This document shows, one piece after another, positions 1 through 6,380 of a stretch of 8,100 nt of DNA (its first letter is position 1; each line of letters begins with the position of its first letter). The stretch lies in contig JAMPEH010000091.1 of the NCBI GenBank assembly GCA_023665245.1, forward strand, positions 1-8,100, in the 5' to 3' direction. The notes under the pieces are model-generated. The model was not told the origin of the DNA. It made no database searches and saw only the letters and a list, made by a program, of their open reading frames with translations. The translations under genes and the position numbers were made by a program. The DNA comes from Muribaculaceae bacterium. Its GTDB lineage: Bacteria; Pseudomonadota; Alphaproteobacteria; Rs-D84.

Positions 1-145
1 CCATAATCACCCACACAACAGGGAGCACACCGGACACGCTCACGGTCTCCAGCAGGCCGCCGACAAAGATCAGTATGCCCAGAAAACAGATCTGTATCTT
101 CTGCCTCCTGTCCAGAACATACCGCATTTTCTTAATGATATCCAT
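1..145 (-). CDS. ABC-type flippase/exporter, N-terminal fragment (PglK-like), partial
   Basis: This is the first 48 codons of a gene that runs off the left edge of the window. The ATG at 145 follows a strong GGAGGA ribosome binding site (151-156) with a 5-base gap. The protein starts with a short basic segment containing a YVLDRRQK stretch, followed by a hydrophobic segment (about residues 19-38) ending in a VSGVLPVVW-like stretch. In PglK/MsbA-like ABC half-transporters the N-terminus has the same layout: a basic 'LLDRRQK' segment, then a first membrane helix with 'LLE..GVS..LP'. Such proteins flip lipid-linked oligosaccharides across the cytoplasmic membrane, using an ATPase domain that here lies outside the window. 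Its position just after glycosyltransferase and acyltransferase genes fits glycan export. The family call rests on under 50 residues, so a different ABC exporter or another membrane protein is possible. Confidence 0.62.
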   Translation of the reverse strand, partial: MDIIKKMRYVLDRRQKIQICFLGILIFVGGLLETVSVSGVLPVVWVIM

Positions 146-190
146 TTCTTTCCTCCATAGCGATGTCAATAAGTAAATATACGCAATTCC

Positions 191-1246
191 TTACTGCGCA
201 AAGATCCCCTCATAGTCATAGTCCAGGTAATACTGCTTCTCCTGCCTATGGCGCTCCATATAATTCCCTCTTGTCACAAGACCGTCCCCCGCGGCCATCC
301 ACTCCAATATCATGGAATTGACATGGGCCGCATAGTGTTCCTTATCCCTGTAGTTGTCCAGATTTGTTATTATATCATATTTGTCATGAAAATTATATAG
401 TTTTACGTTCGGACATTCCAAAAGCATCTCCGTCGTGATCAGTTCCGCGTCAAGGTAATAGTTGATCATGCCCTCCTGGTTCATGAAATCCCACCAGCAG
501 ATACTATACGGCGTATAGAAAATATAGAATGTCGTGTCCGGGTACTGTCCCACAAGGTCAACAAAGTTCTGCTGTATATTTCCCCGCACCATCTCCGCGT
601 CCGCATCCGAGAGCGGCGGCGCCTCCGGCGCTTTCTCCTCCCAGCGGTCATATGTCGCCATCACATACTTGTAACCAGTCTCCTTCTCCGACGCGGAATA
701 TTCGTCAAAGGTAGTGCTCGGCTGCCCCGTGAGCGTCATCAGCAGGTTGTTGAGCACGCCGTGGTACCAGACCTCCTTGTTGAACACATAACCCACATCG
801 TTCCATGGATTGTCGTCATAGAGATATTCCGGATACTCGTTATACGCCCTGTAATCCCGGTCGCGGAGGATCGCGTTGGCGTCCATTGTCCAGATGACCG
901 TCCTCAAATTCGCGTTCCGCCTGAGCGCCCTCCCGAGGTTCTCCGAAAGTTCCTTGTAGTCCGCCCCCGAAAAAGTCTCTTTCACCGATTTCACCCCAAA
1001 CAGGACATCCGCCTCGCTCGTCTTGAAATTCTGCGCCATCGACGTTCCCGTGATGAGCGCGTCATAGTCAAAATGCCTTGAGATTCCGTCGTTGATATAC
1101 CGCTCGTCGTACAACCGGTAGGAGATGAACGAAAACGGTTTGTGATAATGAAAATACGGGTCAAAGATCCAGAATACCAACAGCAGCAGCAGAATGCTTC
1201 CCGCCAGCGCTGTCATACATGCGGTAAACCACCTTTTCGCATTCAT
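191..1246 (-). CDS. SGNH-fold accessory/acyl-transfer protein partnered with MBOAT (DltD/AlgJ-like role)
   Basis: This 351-residue protein probably acts outside the membrane in O-acylation of a surface glycan, together with the MBOAT protein encoded just upstream. It has one N-terminal membrane anchor (about residues 8-27), followed by a DPYFHYHKP motif (29-37) and a soluble domain. SGNH-hydrolase features are visible: a GTSM block with candidate nucleophile Ser69 (67-70), and a C-terminal DKEHY block giving a candidate Asp301/His304 pair. In DltB/DltD, PatA/PatB and AlgI/AlgJ/AlgX systems the MBOAT moves an acyl group across the membrane and an SGNH partner handles it outside. The frame is open upstream to an ATG at 1297, but that start would overlap the MBOAT gene. 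The start at 1246 has an AGGAGGT site nine bases away and leaves a 19-base gap. The acyl group and acceptor are unknown; acetate is the commonest. Confidence 0.82.
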   Translation of the reverse strand: MNAKRWFTACMTALAGSILLLLLVFWIFDPYFHYHKPFSFISYRLYDERYINDGISRHFDYDALITGTSMAQNFKTSEADVLFGVKSVKETFSGADYKELSENLGRALRRNANLRTVIWTMDANAILRDRDYRAYNEYPEYLYDDNPWNDVGYVFNKEVWYHGVLNNLLMTLTGQPSTTFDEYSASEKETGYKYVMATYDRWEEKAPEAPPLSDADAEMVRGNIQQNFVDLVGQYPDTTFYIFYTPYSICWWDFMNQEGMINYYLDAELITTEMLLECPNVKLYNFHDKYDIITNLDNYRDKEHYAAHVNSMILEWMAAGDGLVTRGNYMERHRQEKQYYLDYDYEGIFAQ

Positions 1247-1255
1247 GGCCACGCC

Positions 1256-1262
1256 ACCTCCT
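1256..1262 (-). promoter_or_regulatory. Ribosome binding site setting the start of the SGNH gene
   Basis: On the minus strand this reads AGGAGGT, a near-perfect Shine-Dalgarno sequence nine bases before the ATG at 1246. It overlaps no codon of the MBOAT gene, whose stop ends at 1266, and it decides against the longer ATG at 1297. Confidence 0.85.
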
Positions 1263-1265
1263 GTA

Positions 1266-2729
1266 TCAGAAATTAAAATACAAAAATTCACTGACATCCG
1301 AAAGCGAGAGCACGCTCCATATCAGCAGCCCGACTGTGACCGCGATGCGCCCGGCGCCGTATCTGCCGTCATTCACCTTCTCCTGCGTGTTGCGCATGAG
1401 CATGCAGGCCAGTGTCAGGATGAAAACGGACGCCGCCGGCAACAGCCACGGACACGACTGTGCCAGTCCCCCCAGTCCCAGCCGGGCAAGCAGCCGCACC
1501 TCAAGAATCCTGTCAAAAGCCTCTGTCAATCCGGTATTGAGCTTCCCGTCGCCATACACTCCCAGATTTTCGATCATCCGCAGTCCCTGCCCCACGGACT
1601 CCGCGCGGAACATACTCCACGCAACTGTGCATAACCCAAAGGTAACGGCCGTTCTTATAACGCGTGGTATTTTGCATAAAAAGCGATCAAACAGGCGGTC
1701 AAAAAGATTTCCAAGCCCGTTTATGGCGCCCCACAGGATGAACGTCCAGTTTGCCCCATGCCAGATCCCGCTCACCAGGAACACGGTCATAACATTTACA
1801 TAAGTCCGCACCTTTCCCCTCCTGCTGCCCCCCAGTGGAATATAGACATATTTCGTGAAAAACCGTGTCAGCGTCATATGCCACCTGTCCCAGAACTCCC
1901 TGACGGACGCCGCCTTGTACGGGGAATTGAAATTGACCGGCAGCTCCACATTGAACATAAAGCCAATACCGTACGCCATGTCACAGTATCCGCTGAAATC
2001 AAAATAAATCTGCAGGGAATAACAGACCATCACCAACACCGTGCTGACACTGTTGAGCGCGTTCACATCAGCATAACCGGCCACCACTACCTTTGACAAG
2101 GTATCCGCGGCCAGCACCTTCTTTGCCATGCCCAACGCAAAGGCATACACGCCCTTGCACAGGTTTTCATACCGGACATGGTGGTTCTCCCCCGCACGGA
2201 GCTGCGGGATCAGCTCATCGTGGTAGACGATCGGTCCCGCGACCAGCTGTGGGAAAAAGGACACATACGCCGCGTATTCCAGCAGGCTGTACCGCCCGCA
2301 GTCCCCCCTGTAAGAATCGATGACATACGACAGCTGCTGAAAGGTATAAAAACTGATCCCCAGGGGAAGCGCCAGTCCCCAGAACGGATACTCTGTCCCC
2401 AGCACAGCATTGACATTCCCGATAAAGAAGTCAAAGTATTTAAAACAGAACAAAATCCCCAGATTACAGAGCATCCCAAGGAGCAGGAGCAGCCTCCGCC
2501 GCACCGCGCTGCCGCTTTTGTCCATCAGCCAGACAATGGCGTAATTGGCCAGGATGCTCCCCGCAAGCATCACAAGGTACTGCACACTGTTGTATCCATA
2601 AAACACCATGGACATCAGAACCAGATACCCAAGCGCCGCCTTTTCCCGGTTCAGGTGATGCAGCCAGTAGTACCCTGCCACCGCCAGCGGGAAAAACAGA
2701 AACACAAATATATATGAATTAAAAAGCAT
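1266..2729 (-). CDS. MBOAT family O-acyltransferase (AlgI/DltB type)
   Basis: This 487-residue polytopic membrane protein belongs to the membrane-bound O-acyltransferase family, which transfers acyl groups (often acetyl) to extracytoplasmic polysaccharides. Recognisable AlgI-type blocks appear in order: PLGISFYTFQQLSYVID (122-138), FPQLVAGPI (159-167), QIYFDFSGYCDMA (240-252), FWDRWH with conserved His284 (279-284), YIPLGGSR (296-303) and WHGANWTFILWG (323-334). His324 in the last block matches the invariant catalytic histidine of the family. The length and the FLYFNF carboxyl end also fit AlgI-like proteins, so the gene looks intact. The ATG at 2729 has a GGGGAG site at 2735-2740 with a 5-base gap. 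An SGNH partner gene follows 19 bases after the stop, the usual pairing for this family. The acceptor is probably the glycan made by the neighbouring glycosyltransferases, but neither acceptor nor acyl donor can be read from the sequence. Confidence 0.95.
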   Translation of the reverse strand: MLFNSYIFVFLFFPLAVAGYYWLHHLNREKAALGYLVLMSMVFYGYNSVQYLVMLAGSILANYAIVWLMDKSGSAVRRRLLLLLGMLCNLGILFCFKYFDFFIGNVNAVLGTEYPFWGLALPLGISFYTFQQLSYVIDSYRGDCGRYSLLEYAAYVSFFPQLVAGPIVYHDELIPQLRAGENHHVRYENLCKGVYAFALGMAKKVLAADTLSKVVVAGYADVNALNSVSTVLVMVCYSLQIYFDFSGYCDMAYGIGFMFNVELPVNFNSPYKAASVREFWDRWHMTLTRFFTKYVYIPLGGSRRGKVRTYVNVMTVFLVSGIWHGANWTFILWGAINGLGNLFDRLFDRFLCKIPRVIRTAVTFGLCTVAWSMFRAESVGQGLRMIENLGVYGDGKLNTGLTEAFDRILEVRLLARLGLGGLAQSCPWLLPAASVFILTLACMLMRNTQEKVNDGRYGAGRIAVTVGLLIWSVLSLSDVSEFLYFNF

Positions 2730-2771
2730 AACCGCTCCCCAAGTTTCGTATTCATAACAGCCGTCGTCAAA

Positions 2772-3806
2772 TCACCCCCGCTGTCTCAGCGGAACCACGG
2801 CCCGGTCATACAGCCACACAATGGCCGCGTAGAGCGGCGGGGATAAGAAAAAAAGCTTCCTGCGCATCCTGTCACCCTCCGATGCGATCCCGCTGCCATA
2901 AATCCTGTCCATCTCGGCCTTGTCCTTCCTGATCTCCGCGACAAGCCCTGCCGCCATTTCCCTGTTTCCCTGGTTTCTGGCGTCAGCATAATAAAATAAC
3001 AGCCGTCTCTGAAAATGGTATCCCGCCAGATCCGCCATCTGTGGCGAAACCATCTCCCTGATGCACGCAACATGTTCCCGCCAGAACGGGATCTCGTCGC
3101 GGAACATCCGCTCCCCGCGCGCCACATTCATGATACTCCCCTCCCGGTCAAGCACATAATGGTACAGGCACTGGTCGAGGTACACCGCCCGCTCCAGCTT
3201 ACAGAAAGCGCGTGTCGTGTACATGATATCCTCCGAGTTCCTTCCCGCCGGGAACTCCATCCCCCTGACCAGATCCCGCTTAAAGAGCTTACTCCAGACG
3301 GAATTGTAGATGACATATCCGTCGTGCCCTCCGATATAGATTTTCAGGAGCTCCTCCCGCGAGAGCGGCACGACACTGCCGTTTCCGCCCGACACCGTCC
3401 GGTCCCTGTACTCACTGAAATACCTGCACACCGCAAGCTGCGCGTCCTGCCCGGCACATGCCTGGTACAGCCGCGCGTACATATCCGGCTCAACCCAGTC
3501 ATCGCTGTCAACATATCCGATATAATCGCCCGTCACCATTTTAAGCCCTGCGTTCCTCGCGTCCGAGAGCCCGCCGTTGGGCTTGTGGACCACCCTGACC
3601 CGCCTGTCCTTTTCCGCATACGCGTCGCACATCGCAGCTGAGGAATCGGTGGAACCGTCATCCACAAGGATGATCTCGAGATTGCGGTAGGTCTGCCGCA
3701 GCAGGGACTCCATACACCGGTCAAGGTACTGTTCCACATTGTACACAGGCACTATAACGGAGATCAGGCCGCCTTCCTTATTCTGTTTGTCATTCACCGC
3801 CATCAT
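2772..3806 (-). CDS. Family 2 glycosyltransferase (GT-A fold)
   Basis: This 344-residue protein is an inverting GT2-type glycosyltransferase, expected to add a sugar from a nucleotide donor to a lipid-linked glycan at the cytoplasmic membrane face. The N-terminal GT-A domain shows ISVIVPVYNVEQYLDRC (15-31), LVDDGSTD (47-54), NGGLSDARNAG (77-87) and the metal-binding DSD of YVDSDDW (98-104). A WSKLFKRDL block (171-179) and SEDIMYTTRAF (191-201) complete the usual core. A hydrophobic stretch near the C-terminus (about 318-335) may associate with the membrane. The frame extends back to a TTG at 3833 (353 residues), overlapping the upstream gene. The ATG at 3806 is preferred: it lies one base past the fucosyltransferase stop, has a GGGAG site (3819-3823) twelve bases upstream, and loses only a non-conserved basic leader. 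Translational coupling is likely. Donor and acceptor cannot be predicted. Confidence 0.92.
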   Translation of the reverse strand: MMAVNDKQNKEGGLISVIVPVYNVEQYLDRCMESLLRQTYRNLEIILVDDGSTDSSAAMCDAYAEKDRRVRVVHKPNGGLSDARNAGLKMVTGDYIGYVDSDDWVEPDMYARLYQACAGQDAQLAVCRYFSEYRDRTVSGGNGSVVPLSREELLKIYIGGHDGYVIYNSVWSKLFKRDLVRGMEFPAGRNSEDIMYTTRAFCKLERAVYLDQCLYHYVLDREGSIMNVARGERMFRDEIPFWREHVACIREMVSPQMADLAGYHFQRRLLFYYADARNQGNREMAAGLVAEIRKDKAEMDRIYGSGIASEGDRMRRKLFFLSPPLYAAIVWLYDRAVVPLRQRG

Positions 3807-3807
3807 A

Positions 3808-4704
3808 TCATACACACGCTCCCGCCGCGTCAATCAATACCCATCCCGGCCAGTTCCCCCGCACGGTTTCAGCATCCGCGGTTTCATAATTGTCGTGGCG
3901 GAGCGGACGTATCACGATCTTGCCGGGATTGCGGTTCAGCCGCGCCCCCCAGATGCTGAACGTGCTGTTCGCACAGATATTGTGCCGGCAGCGGCTCATC
4001 AGCTCCATGTCGTGCAGGCTCTCCCTGCCCGTGTTCCAGTCCACGACAAACATATTCCCCTTGTCAAAATGTGTCCTTGCGTAGGCTATATCGTCCGAAA
4101 AAATGTAGAACACAGGATTCTCAACCCGCTCCGAGACATACTCCACGGCGCGGGCGTAGTATGCGTCCGTACAGATTCCCATGTACCGCTTCCCATCCGC
4201 CACCGTGAGGTAGTCCTTGCGCCGGATGTGTATGCCCACCGCGTTCCCGCGCCCCATCGCCTCAATGGTCTCCTGGTTGCGCGGGTTGCGGCTCTCAGGA
4301 AACCTGATCTTCTCCTGCAACAATCCTATTATATCCGTATAATACCGCTCGCTTTCCCAGAAACCATAGAGATACACATTGTCCATCGCAAAGATTTCAG
4401 GCATATAGTCCGCGGTTTCCCTTACCGTCCTATCCCGCCTGCCCGTGAGCTTCCTGCGCACCCTGTCCGCAAACTTCCCGCCGTTGTCCAGGAAAAGCCG
4501 CCTCTCCTCCGCCGTGCAGACCTCATAGCGCAGCGCGTCCAGCCACTCCAGCTCCAGTGCGCGCCATTCCCTGTCCTCCCCCGCCGCATCCTTGTAGGCA
4601 TACAGGTCAAGCTTCGCCTCTTTTCCGAGGAATTTGAATTTTTCATATAAAGCATACTGGTAGAGCTGGTTTCCAAGCCCTCCCATGACATGTATGATAA
4701 CCAT
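3808..4704 (-). CDS. GT11 alpha-1,2-fucosyltransferase-like protein
   Basis: This 298-residue protein matches family GT11, whose bacterial members (FutC, WbsJ, WbiQ) transfer L-fucose from GDP-fucose, usually in alpha-1,2 linkage to galactose. The N-terminus has the MGGLGNQLYQYALY signature (7-20). The donor-binding motif is GIHIRRKDY (157-165), the basic HxRRxD block typical of these enzymes. It is followed by FYIFSDD (199-205) and NSTFSIWGA (246-254), where relatives commonly have a double tryptophan. Length, motif order and a GNWPGWVLID ending (283-292) suggest a complete enzyme with no signal peptide, so it is cytoplasmic or peripheral. The ATG at 4704 has a GGAGGG site (4709-4714) with a 4-base gap. 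The gene ends one base before the GT2 start. Some GT11-like proteins use other acceptors, so linkage and acceptor are uncertain although the family is clear. No GDP-fucose biosynthesis gene lies in the window. Confidence 0.92.
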   Translation of the reverse strand: MVIIHVMGGLGNQLYQYALYEKFKFLGKEAKLDLYAYKDAAGEDREWRALELEWLDALRYEVCTAEERRLFLDNGGKFADRVRRKLTGRRDRTVRETADYMPEIFAMDNVYLYGFWESERYYTDIIGLLQEKIRFPESRNPRNQETIEAMGRGNAVGIHIRRKDYLTVADGKRYMGICTDAYYARAVEYVSERVENPVFYIFSDDIAYARTHFDKGNMFVVDWNTGRESLHDMELMSRCRHNICANSTFSIWGARLNRNPGKIVIRPLRHDNYETADAETVRGNWPGWVLIDAAGACV

Positions 4705-4742
4705 ACAGCCCTCCGCCTTTCACCGCTGACAACTCCCGGGGC

Positions 4743-6380
4743 TTATCCTGCCCGCCGGACATGATAAAGCTTCGCCGTCGTGTCCACAACCGGCTCCACC
4801 TCATATCCCATCTCCACAAAAGCGTTCACAAAATCATTCCACTGCCCTGTCACCAGATACAGTTCATCCGGAACGCCGCCGTCATATGCCCTCTGTAAAT
4901 AATCTTTCCACACCTGCGTCCCGCTATCCGCATCATACGGTTCAATCTCATCATTATAGATAATTTTTCCCCACTGCGACTCATCGTACCTTTCATTATG
5001 CGTGAAATAGTACGTAAATCCGTAGCGCTGATGGAAGTCGAGCAGTGTCGGAACCTCATACCCATCCAGCGCATACCACCCGGCCACCACCGCACGCAGG
5101 TCCATCTTCCACCAGTGATTGCTGATGCGGTAATCTCCGTAAACACAGTACACGACCCCGGCAAGCACAAGCATGGTCTGCACAATCCGCGCCCCGCGCC
5201 CCGACAGAAACCTGACGCCGCACTGCCGCAGGAGCATCACAAACTCGTACAGAAAAACCGCGACCAGCACAAACCACAGCGGGAACAGGAACATGTTGTA
5301 ACGGTTTCCGTACCATCCGTAAGCGTAAAGGTTTAGCTTCGTGACAACATAATAGACCAGATAGACGGCAATGTTACAGTACAGGTAATTCCGGAGCACA
5401 CCGCGCCTGCTCCTTACTGCCACAAACACAATGATCAGCGCAATCACAATCATCGCCGCAATGATCAGCCACCAGATCTTCTCCCAGTCCCTGTCAATGT
5501 CGATCGTGCTCCACTTGAACACCCACATGAGACTGTACAGGAAGTCATAGACAATGTTCCCTTTCTCTATCATGATCTGCTTTTCCGAGAAAAGTGTCGA
5601 CACCCCGTTCGCGGACTGCGGAATCAGGAAAAAATACAACAACACAAAACCGCCAATCCCCCCCGCCGCAACATCCAGTCCGAGCCCCAGCCGAAAGCTT
5701 TTCCAGTCCTTCCTCCGCGCAGCCATCGCAAGCACGCTGATCCCAAACGGCACAACAACAAACACCGCGCCATAATGCGTGAACACTGACAGGACGCAGA
5801 GCGCCGTAAACGCCAGTATCCGCCTGGCGTCCATCCGCTCGCAGATGAGGACCCACACATAGACCAGCCAGAACAGAAACATGACCAGCATGGAATACTC
5901 CGATGCTTCCTTGATATAGTACATCAGGATGTAAATGCTGGAATAAATCACAACGCAAAAAGCCGCCAGGTAGCGGTCACAGAGTTTTTTTATGACAGTG
6001 TAAAGTCCCACGGCGGCAACAAAACCAAACACAACACTGGAAAAGCGGTACCACCACTCCCCTTCGCTGACCTGGAGCCACAGGCACATCACCCAGTTAT
6101 ACAACGGCGGCTGCTGCTGGATATGAGCCATCCGCTCATACATGGTGGCATACTTTGTTACCCCCCGGATAGCACCCCTGACAGGGATGGAGCAGTAAAA
6201 CTCCATCGACTCATCCTGCCAGATTGGCGCCTCGGTGAGCTTGTATAATGCCATGATCCAATAATAGACAAACGCCGCTGTTTCCAACCCCCAGTTTTTA
6301 ATGATATCTCTTGATTTTATTTTTAACCCTCCTCTCCCAGGTTTACCGATCCCTATCTGAAAAGATCCAGCAGCCAGCAT
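4743..6380 (-). CDS. GT39/PMT_2-type polytopic membrane glycosyltransferase
   Basis: This is an integral membrane protein of 545 residues from the first ATG, with about 10-12 predicted membrane helices and a soluble extracytoplasmic tail (about 420-545). It resembles the PMT_2/ArnT group, which takes a sugar from a polyprenyl-phosphate donor and adds it on the outer face. Supporting features are APIWQDESMEF (51-61), with the Asp-Glu pair expected in the first outer loop, HIQQQPPLYNW (86-96), IKEASEYSML (156-165) and GNRYNMFLFPLWFVL (358-372). The start is odd. The ATG at 6380 overlaps the upstream gene by 28 bases and has no ribosome binding site. A strong AGGAGGG (6327-6333) instead sits six bases before an ATA codon at 6320, which would give 525 residues starting MKSRDIIKNW. 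No ATG, GTG or TTG lies in frame at a proper distance from that site. The coordinates given are the longest ATG frame; real initiation may be at 6320. The sugar and acceptor are unknown. Confidence 0.85.
   Translation of the reverse strand: MLAAGSFQIGIGKPGRGGLKIKSRDIIKNWGLETAAFVYYWIMALYKLTEAPIWQDESMEFYCSIPVRGAIRGVTKYATMYERMAHIQQQPPLYNWVMCLWLQVSEGEWWYRFSSVVFGFVAAVGLYTVIKKLCDRYLAAFCVVIYSSIYILMYYIKEASEYSMLVMFLFWLVYVWVLICERMDARRILAFTALCVLSVFTHYGAVFVVVPFGISVLAMAARRKDWKSFRLGLGLDVAAGGIGGFVLLYFFLIPQSANGVSTLFSEKQIMIEKGNIVYDFLYSLMWVFKWSTIDIDRDWEKIWWLIIAAMIVIALIIVFVAVRSRRGVLRNYLYCNIAVYLVYYVVTKLNLYAYGWYGNRYNMFLFPLWFVLVAVFLYEFVMLLRQCGVRFLSGRGARIVQTMLVLAGVVYCVYGDYRISNHWWKMDLRAVVAGWYALDGYEVPTLLDFHQRYGFTYYFTHNERYDESQWGKIIYNDEIEPYDADSGTQVWKDYLQRAYDGGVPDELYLVTGQWNDFVNAFVEMGYEVEPVVDTTAKLYHVRRAG
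6327..6333 (-). promoter_or_regulatory. Strong ribosome binding site facing an ATA codon
   Basis: The minus strand reads AGGAGGG here, within a longer purine run, between the stop of the upstream gene (6353) and the conserved part of the GT39-type protein. Six bases later comes ATA (6318-6320), in frame with the glycosyltransferase. This is the best Shine-Dalgarno site in the junction, yet it addresses no standard start codon. Confidence 0.6.

Noticed and set aside
164..169. Perfect TTGACA -35-like hexamer on the minus strand upstream of the left-edge gene
   Set aside because: A -10 box at 16-18 bases would fall on the start codon and its ribosome binding site, with no TATAAT-like sequence there, so a transcript could not carry the start.
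1247..1297. Longer start of the SGNH protein adding 17 residues
   Set aside because: It would overlap the end of the MBOAT gene, has no ribosome binding site, and reads through the strong AGGAGGT that serves the ATG at 1246.
3015..3641. Plus-strand open frame of 208 codons opposite the GT2 gene
   Set aside because: It has the same antisense composition effect, with no ribosome binding site or membrane or enzyme motif.
3739..4650. Long open frame (303 codons) on the plus strand opposite the fucosyltransferase gene
   Set aside because: It is antisense to a clearly conserved GT11 protein, is full of Arg, Pro, His and Val in the manner of complement frames of GC-rich third positions, and has no recognisable domain.
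5982..5992. Run of seven A residues on the coding strand of the GT39-type gene as a slippage or phase-variation tract
   Set aside because: Seven A residues coding Lys-Lys are common, no alternate product of interest results (a -1 shift stops within a few codons), and similar runs occur at 7309-7316 and 7822-7828.
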